From Ensifer adhaerens (lineage in GTDB: Bacteria > Pseudomonadota > Alphaproteobacteria > Rhizobiales > Rhizobiaceae), in contig NZ_JABEKT010000001.1 in assembly GCF_013283195.1 (NCBI RefSeq), positions 248,001 through 312,000 on the forward strand: a DNA stretch of 64,000 nucleotides, written 5' to 3'. The position numbers and the translations under genes are program-made. This document shows positions 48,575 through 58,931 of this stretch, one piece after another. Under the pieces are notes generated by a model. That model saw only the letters and a list, made by a program, of their open reading frames with translations, searched no databases and was not told the DNA's origin. Within the stretch, counting starts at the first letter, position 1. The number at the start of each line of letters is the position of its first letter.

Positions 48575-49732
48575 CTACGTCGCCCGTAGCGGCCTCGCCG
48601 CCGTCAAACCCTTCAGCCATTCCAAATAGTAGGCGTAGGCAAAATGCAGCCCGATTCCGACCAGCACGAAAAGGCTGCCGATGACGGGATTGCGGCCGGT
48701 GACGAACAGGAGCACCTGCCCCGCCATCGCCAGGATCGTGCCGAAAATGAAGACAGGCAGCGAATGGCGGCCGAGCATCGTCAGGGGATGGTCTGCGTCG
48801 AGCCTGGCAAGGCGATTGACGGTCGGAAGCACCGCCACGAGATAGGCGAGCGCCAGAACATGCGTCAGGCGCGTCAGCGACAGAAAGGTCTTGTCGAAAC
48901 CGGTCAGCACCGCCGGAAGGCCAAAGGACAGGTCGATGCTCCACCAGGAAAACAGCACCCATAGCGCCGAGAGGCCCAGATAGGTTGCTGCGATCGCGAT
49001 CAGCAGCGGTCTGCGCGGCAGCACTGTGCCCTCTCGGATCGCCGTCATCGCGACGATGCCGATGACGAAGAGGAACTGCCAGGACCACGGATTGAGAAAC
49101 CAGTAGCCCTCGTCGAGGAAGTTGGAGGGCACCAGCTTGAACACGCCGGCGACAAGCCAGAGCAGTGCGGAAACCACGAGCAGCAACCGGCTGCTGATGC
49201 CGTTCAGCCAGAGAATGCCGGGCAACATCAGGAATAGCACCGCATACATCGACAGGATGTTGTTGTAGCCGAGCTGGTGCCCGAGCAGCACCATCGCGAC
49301 GATGCCCTGTTCGGTTTGCTCGACGAAGGGCCGGATGTTGATCTCGCCGATCAGGTCCTGCCTGCCGAAATAGAGCGCGCCGCCGGCAAAGATCGCCAGG
49401 GTGACGATACTGGTCATGATGTGGGCGACATAGAGCGCCAGCGCCCGCCGCCAGATCTTCAACGCCAGCGCCAGACGCGCGCCGGAGACGAACTTGCCGC
49501 CATAGGCAAGCCCGACGGAGAGGCCGGAGATCAGGACGAAGGCCTCGGCAGAATCCGAAAAGCCGTAGTTCTTGTGGGTCAGATATTCGAGATACTGGCC
49601 GGGAACGTGATTGACGAAGATCGTCAGCAGGCAAAGCGCCCGCAATACGTCGAGGCGCGTGTCGCGCTCCTTGGGAACGATGCGGGCGGATATCGTCGGG
49701 TTCGAGCCGCCCCCAAAAGTCTTTTGCAGCAT
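48575..49732 (-). CDS. opgC: OpgC-like membrane acyltransferase (glucan succinylation)
   Basis: A 385-residue inner-membrane protein with about ten helices, belonging to the OpgC group: the opening RDTRLDVLRALCLLTIFVNHVPGQYLEYLTHKNYGFSDSAEAFVLISGLSVGLAYGG is characteristic (RxDxLRA, NH, FVLxSG). In Rhodobacter sphaeroides OpgC adds succinyl groups to osmoregulated periplasmic glucans. Position between ndvA and ndvB supports the same role on cyclic beta-1,2-glucan. I use ATG 49732; the upstream open frame to 49912 includes the ndvB terminator and is not coding. Confidence 0.85.
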   Translation of the reverse strand: MLQKTFGGGSNPTISARIVPKERDTRLDVLRALCLLTIFVNHVPGQYLEYLTHKNYGFSDSAEAFVLISGLSVGLAYGGKFVSGARLALALKIWRRALALYVAHIMTSIVTLAIFAGGALYFGRQDLIGEINIRPFVEQTEQGIVAMVLLGHQLGYNNILSMYAVLFLMLPGILWLNGISSRLLLVVSALLWLVAGVFKLVPSNFLDEGYWFLNPWSWQFLFVIGIVAMTAIREGTVLPRRPLLIAIAATYLGLSALWVLFSWWSIDLSFGLPAVLTGFDKTFLSLTRLTHVLALAYLVAVLPTVNRLARLDADHPLTMLGRHSLPVFIFGTILAMAGQVLLFVTGRNPVIGSLFVLVGIGLHFAYAYYLEWLKGLTAARPLRAT

Positions 49733-49882
49733 GCGTTCTGGTATCCGGGATCTGGCGCCCCTGCCCCACCCCTGTTGAAACGGGCGCCGGAATGTCCAAA
49801 GCCGCCACGGCCAATGAACGTCCCGATGCCGTCGATTGATACGCGACCTCGTGAAGAGGTCGCCCGCCGGCAAATCTGCAAG

Positions 49883-49921
49883 AAAAAACCGGCCTTGCCC
49901 GTTCGGGTGCAAAGCCGGTTT
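49883..49921 (-). terminator. ndvB terminator
   Basis: Stem AAACCGGC (49886-49893) with GCCGGTTT (49914-49921), a partly self-pairing 20-base loop, and a T-run on the minus strand; 24 bases past the ndvB stop. Confidence 0.88.
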
Positions 49922-49944
49922 CAGCGTTCATTCAGTACCGGCAG

Positions 49945-52900
49945 TTACAGCAAAATGCCTTCATGCGCGTTTTTTGTGACACTATTATTGATGCTGACGA
50001 TCGGCTGGCGGCTTTTCGCGTCGCGCTTGACCGAAATCCTGTGTTTCTTTCCGTTCAGGGTCACCTCGGCCGAGTAGCCATCCCAAGCCTCCGGCAGCAC
50101 CGGACGGATCACCAGCTTTTCGCCCTGCCGGCGAATGCCGAGAATGCCCTCGACGCCGGCGCGGTAGAGCCAGCCCGCCGACCCGGTATACCAGGTCCAG
50201 CCGCCGCGCCCAGCGAGCGCACCTTCGCCGTAGATATCGGCGGCAACCACATATGGCTCGACACGGTAGTGATCGGCGCCTTCTCGGTTTAGGGCATGCG
50301 AGACCGGGTTCAGCATCTGGAAGACGCGCCAGGCTTCCTCGGCCCGGCCCTGTTCGGCAAAGGCCAACGCCACCCAAGTTGCTGCATGGGTATACTGGCC
50401 GCCGTTTTCGCGCACGCCGGGCGGATAGGCCTTGATATAGCCCGGGTCCTGCCTGGTTCTTTCGAGCGGCGGGGTGAACAGCCGGACGATGCGACGGTCG
50501 GGATCGACGAGTTCTGCCATCACGGCATCCATCGCATGTTGCGATCGCTGTTCGTCGCCCTCGCCCGAAAGCACGCTCCAGGACTGACCGATCGAATCGA
50601 TCCGGCATTCGTCGCTTTCGCTAGAGCCGAGCGGCGCGCCATCATCGTAGTAGCCGCGACGATAGTAATCGCCATCCCAACCGGCTTCATCGAGCACCTT
50701 TTTCAAGGCAGCAAGATGTGTCTCCCATTGTCCGACGCGCGCCTTGTCCTTGCGCTCGCGGGCAAACGGCAGGAAGCCGCGCAACGTGCCCGCCAGGAAC
50801 CAGCCGAGCCAGACGCTGGTGCCGCGGCCGGCGATGCCGACCCGGTTCATGCCGTCGTTCCAGTCACCGCCGAGAATGAGCGGCAGCCCGTTTTCGCCGC
50901 TACGCTTAATCGCGAGATCGAGTGCGCGAGCGCAATGCTCGTAGACGTCGCCGATCTCGTCGGAGATCTCCGGCTTGTAGAAGCTGTCGTGCTGGCCTTC
51001 CTCGAGTGCCGGACCGGTGATGAAGGCGATCTTCTCACCCAGAATGTCGTCAGATCCTGTGACGTCGCAATAATGCGTGACCGCATGGGCAAGCCAGACG
51101 ACATCGTCCGAGATCATCGTACGGACACCAGCACCGGTGCCCGGGAGCCACCAATGCTGCACGTCGCCTTCGACGAACTGTCGCGCAGCGGCGTTGAGGA
51201 TCTGCGCCCGCGCCAGTTCCGGCCGATGGATGAGGAACGCCAACGTATCCTGCAGCTGATCGCGGAAACCGAAGGCGCCGCTCGCTTGGTAGAAGGCCGA
51301 GCGCGCCATGATCCGGCAACCGAGGCTCTGATAGGGCAGCCAGTTGTTGATCATGGTGTTGAAGGCCGCATCCGGCGTGTCCACCTTCACGATATCGGTG
51401 AACTCGCTCCAGAAAGTCTTGGCTGCGTCGATGACCGTGTCGAACGCGGTCTGGCGCAGCTCGCCGAGCACCGAGCGCATCTGCTCGTCATTGTCGGCAT
51501 CGCCGAGAATGAAGGTGAGCTGCTTTTCAGCGCCGGGCTCAATGACGAGATCGGTCGCGAGCGCCGCGCAGGCGTCGCCATCGACATCGATCGAGCCGGA
51601 GAGCTCGGCCCCAGCCAGAACCGCCTGCGGCACCAGAATGCCGCCGATCCGTCCAAGGAACTCGCGACGGCTTGCCGTATGGCTCACCCCTTCACCGCCC
51701 TCGACGGCAAAGAAGGCCGACCGACCGGCATAGTCGATGCTGTAGGGGTTGGTGGCAACCAGCGCATCCGAGGCTTCGTCCCATTTCGACAGGACGAACG
51801 GGGCCATGCGGGCGCGGTTGTTGCCGAGCACCCATTCGGCGAGGCCGTAGACCTTGAGCTGGCGGGCAGCCGTGGAGCGGTTGCGGATCGAGATACGCAC
51901 GAGTTTAGCCGGCAGGGTCCGATGGACAGTATGCGTCGCCTCGATATCGAGATCGTCCTGGGTGCTGCGGAAAGTCGAATAGCCGAGCCCATGGCGCGTC
52001 TCGAAGACGACCGACCGGCTGCGCGACAACGCAGCGTAGGGGGTCAGCACCGTGCCGCTCGCCATGTCACGGATGAAGAACGCCTCGCCCGGACGGTTGA
52101 CGACCACGTCGTTGGCCCAGGGCGTCAGCTGGTAGTCGCGCGAATTGCGGCTCCAGGTGAAGGCCGCACCTTCGGCAGAAACATGGAAGCCGAACTGCTC
52201 GTTGGAGATGACGTTGATCCACGGCTGGGGTGTCGCCTCGCCGCCACGCAGGCGCACGACATATTCGCGCCCGCCTTCGGCAAAGCCACCGTAGCCGTTC
52301 CAGAAGTCGAGGCCGTCGCCGACGATCTCGGCGTCGACCGCATCCGCCGGCTGCAGCGGGGCTGCCAACAACGGGACATTGCTGTCGCTGCCCTTCACCG
52401 GCGGCGTCGAGTAGAGCGAGTTGGCACGGGCGATCTGGTCGGAGATCGTGCCGTTGCGGGCGTGGAAGACGGCGCGCGAGGCCGACAGCAGCGTCGACCA
52501 GGTCTCTGCTTCCATCAGGTCGCGGCGCACCGAGAAGATGTGCTGGCGCGGCCCGTCGGAAAGTCCGCGGAGCCTCAGGTTCTCGCACATGGAATCGAGC
52601 GCGTGCTGCATGTCCTGCGCATAGGACGAGGCCCGCTCGTTGATGATCACCAGGTCGGCGGTGATGCCGCGGGCGCGCAGATACTCCTGCGCCCTCAGCG
52701 CCTCACGGGCAATGCCAAGGTCGCCGTCGTCATTGATGCGCAGGCAGAAGATCGGGAAGTCTCCCGAGATCGCCAGCGGCCAAAGCGTCGACTGCGACGC
52801 CAGCCCCGCCTGAACCGTCGCGGTATCGGCGCGCAGGTGCATGTCGGGGTAGACAAGGTAGCGGCCGAGCATCTGGAAGCTTGCCGCCTCCTGCGAGGTG

Positions 52901-55900
52901 ACGCCGACATGGCGCATCTGCACCTGGCTGCGCGTCCAGGCATGGATCAGCTCGTGATTGAAGGTTTCCGTGTGCCTGTAACGGTCGATCGCACGGTCGA
53001 CGGCTTCGCGGTTCGGCGCGGCGATCGTCCAGAAGACGACGCTGACCTTCTTGCCGGCTGGAACGCGCACGACGCGACGCAGCGACATGATCGGGTCGAG
53101 CGTATAGCCATCGGTTCCGGAAAGCACCGCGTCCGTGTCGAAGGCGGCGGCCTCGGCAAGCGTGCGCCCTTGGCCGATGAAGCGGCGACGATCGGTCTCG
53201 GCTTCGGTCGGGCGGTCGCTGCCGGCATTGTCGGTGACGAGATGCGCCACCTCCATATCCGGATCACTCGGGCTGCGCTTGTTGCGGCTGACATGGATGA
53301 CGTCGCCGCGGCGGCTGATTTCCGTGTGCAGGAACATCTTGGAGAAGACGGGATGGGCGCTGTCGGCTTCGTCGGTCGAAAGCACCGGCTCGGCGTAGGA
53401 CGTCACCTCGATGAAGCGGTCCTGCGTTCCCGTGTTGAGCAGGATGACGCGGCGCCCCTCGGCATCATGCTCGGTGGCGACGATGCACTCGACCTCGCTG
53501 GTGAGGTCGCCGACAGTCTTGACGAACTCGGCCTTGTCGTCGCCGAACCGCGTCTGCACCTTTTCGCCGACGGCACGCCGCGGTTCCGAGGTCGCCGACC
53601 ACCAGTCGCCCGTCGTCGTATCGCGCAGGAAGATGAACGTGCCCGTGCGGTCTTCGACCGGGTCCGGCTTCCAGCGGGTGACCGACTGGCCGTTCCAGCG
53701 GGCATACCCGGCACCGGTTGCCGTCAGCATCACTGCATAGTGGCCGTTCGACAGGAACACGGTTTCGCGGTCCTGGGCGAGCGGGTTCTCGATGACCCGC
53801 ACTTCCGGACGCAGCAGATCGTCCTGGCCCTTGCCGAGCGATTCCGGCTCGCGCTTGGCGTTCATGATCGGAATGTCGCGCGGCGCCTTTTCCTGCAGCA
53901 GCAGTTCGGCAGCTTCGATCACCGGATCAGCGTGGAACCATTCCCTGAGCTTGCCGGTGAAGACAACATTGGCGACGGCTGCAATCGACATGCCATGGTG
54001 GTGGGCATAGTAGTTGCGAACGACGGCGCATTTCTGCCCCTCGGGCACGCGCGTCGGGGTGAAGTCGACGGCATCGTGGAAGCCATAGACACCGAGCGCA
54101 CCGACTTCGCGCAGCCGACCGAGATTGGCGAGCGCCGCCTTCGGATCGTACATGCAGGCAAGGATCGAGGCATAGGGCGCAATGACGGCGTTCTGGCCGA
54201 GGCCACGCTTGAGGCCGAGCGTCGGCACGCCGAAGTTGGTGTACTGGTAGGTCAGCTCATGGTCGCGGGCATTGAAAGCCGCTTCCGAAATGCCCCACGG
54301 CGTCCCGAGGCGGCGACCGTGATTGATCTGCTCCTTGACCACCAGATTGTTGGTCTGGTTCAGGATGCCGCCCTGGCGCTCCTGCATGACCAGGGGCGGC
54401 ATCAGATATTCGAACATCGAGCCGGACCAGGAGATCAGAGCGCCGCGCGCGCCGATCGGCACGATCGGGCGGCCGAGCTTGTACCAGTGCTCGGTCGGCA
54501 GATCGCCCTTGGCGATGGCGAACAGGCTCGTGAGGCGCGCTTCGGACGCCAGAAGGTCGTAGCAGGCCTCGTCGAGCTCGTTTGCGTTGACACGGAAGCC
54601 GATCGACAGCAGGCGGCGTTCCGGCCGGAACAGGAAGCCGAAATCCATCGAGAAGGCGATGTCGCGGGCGCGGTCCTTCAGAACCACCAATCGCTGGCGC
54701 AGCGCTTCGATGGCGCTGAGATCGAACACGCCATCGGCGATATGCGCTTCGCAGGTGGTGACGAGCGCATTTGCCCATTTCGTCACTTCGCTGCTCTGGC
54801 CCGTGCGCACCTCGTGGTCGAGGTTGACGGTCAGCTTGTGCATGTCGCGCGCCAGGACGGCGAGGTTGATCACACGGATCGATGCGAATTCATGCTCGCG
54901 CTTGACCGCTGCCAGCGCGTTCTGGAAGCCGACGATGCGTTCCTCGATCAACCGACGCAGCGGGCGAACGGTCTTGCGGTCATCGGGCAGGTCTTTCAGC
55001 ACCTCGGCGAGAATGGCGACGACGTCGCCGATACCGTCGAGACTACCCTGGACATGCGCAGACGGCGCTTCCGCCCATTCCCGGCACATCGACGACACCG
55101 CGATCAGGTGGCCGGCAAGGTTGCCGCTGTCGACCGACGAGATGTAGCGCGGCTCCATCGTTTCGAGCGTGTTGGTGCGGTACCAGTTGAACAGATGCCC
55201 GCGGTATTTCGGCATCCGGTCGATGGTGGCGATCGTCTGCTCCAGGCGGGTGATCGTCTCTTCGAAGCCGATCCAGCCGAAGTCGCGCGCCGACATCACC
55301 GAGAGCAGGTAGACGCCGATATTGGTCGGCGACGTCCGCTCGGCCAGCACGGGCTGCGGCGTCTCCTGGAAATTGTCCGGCGGCAGGAAGTTTTGCTCGG
55401 CGGTGACGAAGGTCTCGAAATACCGCCAGGTGCGCCGTGCGATCAGGCGCATTTCCTCGATCGCTTCGTCGGAAACGACCAGCTGGTCCTCGGTCTCAGC
55501 CGACTGGCTGACGAACCAGGCGACGGCGGGCGACAGCGCCCAGAGGAGCGCAAAGGGGATGCCGATGAAGGGCAGGCCGGTATCGGAAATGGCAGCCAGC
55601 GCCAGCGATATCGCCGACAGCGCCGGCGCAATCCACATCGCCTTGTAATAGTCGCCGATGCTTCCGTGTCCCGCACTCTGCACCTGGGCGGCGGTGCGCC
55701 ATTCCAGCATCAGCTTGCGGCTGACAAAAGTGCGATAGAGCGAGCGAACGATGGCGTCGCCCATCATCGCCGCGCCATGGGCGATGAAGACGATGCGAAG
55801 GGCGACCTGGGCGTTGGCGGCTCGAACTTCGGTCAGCACCGCATGAAGGTGGGCGCGGGCGACGATATCATTGCGCCGTGGCAGGAGACCATTGATCAGC

Positions 55901-58560
55901 GACAGCGTCGGGGCGACGAACAAGCTGAAGATCAGCACGATCTGCCAGATCAGCGCCTCGGTCGGCTGCATGTAGTACCAGCCCATGACGGAGGCGACGA
56001 GCCATGCGCAGGGGATCAGCGAGCGGCGCAGGTTGTCGTACATCTTCCAGCGGCCGAGCATCGACAGGCCGTTCGACGGATTGAAGATGTAGGGCAAAAG
56101 CTGCCAGTCGCCGCGAGCCCAGCGATGTTGGCGCGACATCTCGACCTCGTAGCGGGTCGGGAAATCCTCGACCAGCTCGACGTCGGTCACAAGCGCGCAG
56201 CGCACATAAGAGCCTTCGAGCAGGTCGTGGCTGAGAACGGCGTTTTCCTCGATCCGGCCCTTGAGTGCCGCCTCGAAGGCATCGACGTGATAGAGGCCCT
56301 TGCCGGTAAAGCTGCCTTCGCCGGCGATGTCCTGGTAGACGTCGGACACGGTGAAGACGTAAGGGTCGATGCCGCGGTTGGCGGAGAAGATGCGCTGGAA
56401 GGCAGAGGCCTCGCTGCCCGTCGTCAGCGACGGCGTCACACGCGGCTGCAGCAGGCTATAGCCGGCGATCACCTTCTGCGTCTCGGGGTCGACGACCGGG
56501 CGGTTGATCGGGTGGTACATCTTGCCGACGAGCTTCGTCACCGCATCGCGCATCAGGCGTGTGTCGGCATCGAGCGTCATGACGTACTGGACATTCTCCG
56601 GCACGGTGTTGGCGCCCTGGAGGAACGAGGTGTCGCGATCGCCGCGCAAGAGCAGGTTCAGCTCATGCAGCTTGCCGCGCTTGCGCTCCCAGCCCATCCA
56701 CACGCCTTCCGCCTCGTTGAACAGGCGGCGACGGTGAAGCAGGAAGAATCGGGTCTTGCCGTCATAGGCATAACGCGCCGAAAGCTCGGCAACCTCGCGC
56801 CGGGCGTAGTCGAGAACGTCGGTATCAGCCGGCGTTTCCTCGAGCTTGCTGTCGACCCAGTCGCTCAGCAGCGCGAAATAGATCTCGCCGCGCGGGTTGG
56901 CGAGGTAGTGGACTTCGAGGTTGCGCACGAGCTCGTCGACATGATCGCGCTTTGAGATCAGGCAGGGCACAACGACAAGCGTACGGGCATATTCCGGAAC
57001 GCCCTCGAGGAATTCGTAGCCGACCAGGCGCGACGGTTTGACGAAGAGCGTGACCAGCGTGTTGAACAGTCCCATTGCGCCTTCCGATGCCGGCAGCGCA
57101 AACAGCAAGAGCATGATCAGCTTTGCGCCGTTCGGAATATCCATCGGGCTGACGAAGGAATAGACGGCGAACATCGCGAGGATCGTCAGCAGGATGTTCG
57201 GCCCGGCGATCGCGAACCAGTCGAGCTTGCGGCTGAGGCGGATGATGCTCTGCAGCAGGGACGGGCGGTAGCCGATCTTCTGCTCGAGCGCCTTGCGCTG
57301 CTTGCCGACGAGGAAGGAACCGACGTTCGGCTCCTGAAGCTGCGGCTCGACGGCCGCCGCCGCTTCCGCTTCCTTTACCATCTCGATGGCGATCTGGGTG
57401 ACTTCGTATTCGCTGTGGCCGGAGCGGCGCGCCAGCTTTTCGATCGTGTCGCGGTACTTGTTGCGCGAGCCGAATTCGAGCGCAGCATAGTCGGAGCCGT
57501 CGCGCAGCGCCGCATCGATCTTGCTGACGCTTTCGAACCAGACGGCCCAGTCGGTGTCGTCGATCTCGCGCAGGCTGCGGATGATGTTGCTCATCGTCGC
57601 ATTGCCGGACGACAGGCGGTTTTGCTCGGCGACCAGCGCGTCCTCGACATCGCTGCCGCGCTTCTCGAGCTGTTCCTCGATCCAGGCGATCACCGAGCCG
57701 GAGGTCTGCGAACCATCGCGCATGCGGTAGAGCAGCTGGGCAACAAAGGTATTGTCGGTCGCAAGCGCCTCGGATTCGGCAAGTAGCGCCCGGCACTTTT
57801 CCGGGTCGTTGTGACGGATGATCTGGTCGGCGATGTCGTTGGCCTTGCGCCGCATGCCGCGCGAACGCTCGACGCGGATGGCGATGCGCCTGAGGTTTTC
57901 GATCAGGACGAAGCGCAGGATCGAGGGCAAAGCCCACAGTTCGCCGATCTTGAAAGTGTCGTGCTTCTGGAAGCCCTCGACCATCGCGGTGATGCTTTCC
58001 CGCGAGACCGTGCTGTGCGTATGGGCGACATAGAGCCAGGCAAGCGCCATGGTGCGCGGAATGACGGTTCCGGAAACCGACAGCGTCGGCAGCTGGCGAT
58101 AGAACTTGCGCGGGAAGTCACGACGGACTTCCTGGATGGCTTCCTCGACCACGTGATGGTTGTCGAGCAACCATTCGGCGGCCGGCGTGATCGACGCCCC
58201 CGCTTCGACGTCGGCCGCTGTCGCCCGATACACCCTCAGGATTTCGTTTTCATTCTCGCGGTGGCGCGGACGAAATTCGAACGGGAAGAAGCCCGGCAGA
58301 GACGGTGCGCCCTTGAGCGCAAGTGTCTCGCCGCATTGCCGCAAATCCTCCATCGAGAAAAAGGTCGAGCGGATCGAATCGTTGTAATCGATCTGTTTCG
58401 CTTCCGGTTCGCGAGAAGAGGAGGACGGCGTGTTATGAAGGGGCATGGGTGCTGGTTCTGAATCCAACCGGGGTTGATCGGCCCGGCTCTCGTTGTTGTG
58501 CCGGGTTGGCTGCGGTCCTGAGGTTCCAGGCTTGGCCGGCGCGTTGCTAGACACGGTCAT
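49945..58560 (-). CDS. ndvB: Cyclic beta-1,2-glucan synthase
   Basis: A giant inner-membrane protein of 2871 residues. Order: a hydrophilic N-terminal region; membrane helices from about 445; a GT84 glycosyltransferase core with DADTRL and QHRWARGDWQLLPY (the QxxRW motif, about 820-835); more helices around 850-1060; a glycoamylase-like middle domain; and a C-terminal GH94 phosphorylase-like domain (GGDWNDGMNRVG; YGEGALAGRGGWTWYTGSAGWLYR) that sets chain length and cyclisation. Matches NdvB/ChvB, about 2830 residues. ATG 58560 has GGGAGGA upstream; an ATG at 58446 would give the 2833-residue form usual for NdvB. Confidence 0.97.
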   Translation of the reverse strand: MTVSSNAPAKPGTSGPQPTRHNNESRADQPRLDSEPAPMPLHNTPSSSSREPEAKQIDYNDSIRSTFFSMEDLRQCGETLALKGAPSLPGFFPFEFRPRHRENENEILRVYRATAADVEAGASITPAAEWLLDNHHVVEEAIQEVRRDFPRKFYRQLPTLSVSGTVIPRTMALAWLYVAHTHSTVSRESITAMVEGFQKHDTFKIGELWALPSILRFVLIENLRRIAIRVERSRGMRRKANDIADQIIRHNDPEKCRALLAESEALATDNTFVAQLLYRMRDGSQTSGSVIAWIEEQLEKRGSDVEDALVAEQNRLSSGNATMSNIIRSLREIDDTDWAVWFESVSKIDAALRDGSDYAALEFGSRNKYRDTIEKLARRSGHSEYEVTQIAIEMVKEAEAAAAVEPQLQEPNVGSFLVGKQRKALEQKIGYRPSLLQSIIRLSRKLDWFAIAGPNILLTILAMFAVYSFVSPMDIPNGAKLIMLLLFALPASEGAMGLFNTLVTLFVKPSRLVGYEFLEGVPEYARTLVVVPCLISKRDHVDELVRNLEVHYLANPRGEIYFALLSDWVDSKLEETPADTDVLDYARREVAELSARYAYDGKTRFFLLHRRRLFNEAEGVWMGWERKRGKLHELNLLLRGDRDTSFLQGANTVPENVQYVMTLDADTRLMRDAVTKLVGKMYHPINRPVVDPETQKVIAGYSLLQPRVTPSLTTGSEASAFQRIFSANRGIDPYVFTVSDVYQDIAGEGSFTGKGLYHVDAFEAALKGRIEENAVLSHDLLEGSYVRCALVTDVELVEDFPTRYEVEMSRQHRWARGDWQLLPYIFNPSNGLSMLGRWKMYDNLRRSLIPCAWLVASVMGWYYMQPTEALIWQIVLIFSLFVAPTLSLINGLLPRRNDIVARAHLHAVLTEVRAANAQVALRIVFIAHGAAMMGDAIVRSLYRTFVSRKLMLEWRTAAQVQSAGHGSIGDYYKAMWIAPALSAISLALAAISDTGLPFIGIPFALLWALSPAVAWFVSQSAETEDQLVVSDEAIEEMRLIARRTWRYFETFVTAEQNFLPPDNFQETPQPVLAERTSPTNIGVYLLSVMSARDFGWIGFEETITRLEQTIATIDRMPKYRGHLFNWYRTNTLETMEPRYISSVDSGNLAGHLIAVSSMCREWAEAPSAHVQGSLDGIGDVVAILAEVLKDLPDDRKTVRPLRRLIEERIVGFQNALAAVKREHEFASIRVINLAVLARDMHKLTVNLDHEVRTGQSSEVTKWANALVTTCEAHIADGVFDLSAIEALRQRLVVLKDRARDIAFSMDFGFLFRPERRLLSIGFRVNANELDEACYDLLASEARLTSLFAIAKGDLPTEHWYKLGRPIVPIGARGALISWSGSMFEYLMPPLVMQERQGGILNQTNNLVVKEQINHGRRLGTPWGISEAAFNARDHELTYQYTNFGVPTLGLKRGLGQNAVIAPYASILACMYDPKAALANLGRLREVGALGVYGFHDAVDFTPTRVPEGQKCAVVRNYYAHHHGMSIAAVANVVFTGKLREWFHADPVIEAAELLLQEKAPRDIPIMNAKREPESLGKGQDDLLRPEVRVIENPLAQDRETVFLSNGHYAVMLTATGAGYARWNGQSVTRWKPDPVEDRTGTFIFLRDTTTGDWWSATSEPRRAVGEKVQTRFGDDKAEFVKTVGDLTSEVECIVATEHDAEGRRVILLNTGTQDRFIEVTSYAEPVLSTDEADSAHPVFSKMFLHTEISRRGDVIHVSRNKRSPSDPDMEVAHLVTDNAGSDRPTEAETDRRRFIGQGRTLAEAAAFDTDAVLSGTDGYTLDPIMSLRRVVRVPAGKKVSVVFWTIAAPNREAVDRAIDRYRHTETFNHELIHAWTRSQVQMRHVGVTSQEAASFQMLGRYLVYPDMHLRADTATVQAGLASQSTLWPLAISGDFPIFCLRINDDGDLGIAREALRAQEYLRARGITADLVIINERASSYAQDMQHALDSMCENLRLRGLSDGPRQHIFSVRRDLMEAETWSTLLSASRAVFHARNGTISDQIARANSLYSTPPVKGSDSNVPLLAAPLQPADAVDAEIVGDGLDFWNGYGGFAEGGREYVVRLRGGEATPQPWINVISNEQFGFHVSAEGAAFTWSRNSRDYQLTPWANDVVVNRPGEAFFIRDMASGTVLTPYAALSRSRSVVFETRHGLGYSTFRSTQDDLDIEATHTVHRTLPAKLVRISIRNRSTAARQLKVYGLAEWVLGNNRARMAPFVLSKWDEASDALVATNPYSIDYAGRSAFFAVEGGEGVSHTASRREFLGRIGGILVPQAVLAGAELSGSIDVDGDACAALATDLVIEPGAEKQLTFILGDADNDEQMRSVLGELRQTAFDTVIDAAKTFWSEFTDIVKVDTPDAAFNTMINNWLPYQSLGCRIMARSAFYQASGAFGFRDQLQDTLAFLIHRPELARAQILNAAARQFVEGDVQHWWLPGTGAGVRTMISDDVVWLAHAVTHYCDVTGSDDILGEKIAFITGPALEEGQHDSFYKPEISDEIGDVYEHCARALDLAIKRSGENGLPLILGGDWNDGMNRVGIAGRGTSVWLGWFLAGTLRGFLPFARERKDKARVGQWETHLAALKKVLDEAGWDGDYYRRGYYDDGAPLGSSESDECRIDSIGQSWSVLSGEGDEQRSQHAMDAVMAELVDPDRRIVRLFTPPLERTRQDPGYIKAYPPGVRENGGQYTHAATWVALAFAEQGRAEEAWRVFQMLNPVSHALNREGADHYRVEPYVVAADIYGEGALAGRGGWTWYTGSAGWLYRAGVEGILGIRRQGEKLVIRPVLPEAWDGYSAEVTLNGKKHRISVKRDAKSRQPIVSINNSVTKNAHEGILL

Positions 58561-58931
58561 GTGTCCTCCCATCCGCCGTCATTTTCCGGAGAACCGGAAA
58601 CTGGCGGAAACTGGCACCGCCCTTGAACTGGGCATCGGAGAAAGCAAAGCCGGCGGCGCATTGGTTTTCAAGGCCGCGTGATGCATGAAAGTGGCATTTT
58701 TTAGCCGTGCTGCCAACAGCTTGCAAGGATCGACGGCGCAAGTTTGAACGAATTGCGCACACTCCCATCGGGCGAAGACGGAAGCATCCACGCCCGCCGA
58801 TGGCACCCTCAAATCGATCTCTCAATTTTGCCCCTTCCCCGCGCATCTCTGGGTAGCAGTCCGTCGCCAAACGCGAAGTGCATAAGGAAGGTTCCGGCCA
58901 TCCGTCGAAACAGGATCGAGGGAGGGAAAAC
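58561..58931. other. Intergenic region upstream of ndvB
   Basis: About 370 bases between the LysR gene stop and the ndvB start, both leftward. It should carry the ndvB promoter. I see no convincing ORF or strong hairpin; short TTTCCGG/CCGGAAA complementarity near 58584-58599 is the only structure noted. Confidence 0.4.

Noticed and set aside
48441..49931. 496-codon minus-strand frame overlapping opgC
   Set aside because: Alternate frame of opgC, rich in Arg/Ala/Pro, lacking membrane segments; the opgC frame has the family motifs.
50296..56955. 2219-codon open frame on the + strand
   Set aside because: It lies wholly opposite ndvB; long antisense frames are common in GC-rich genes with strong codon bias, and the translation is Arg/Ala/Asp-rich without domains.
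58547..58870. 107-codon minus-strand ORF upstream of ndvB
   Set aside because: Overlaps the ndvB start region, no ribosome site, low-complexity translation; treated as leader DNA.
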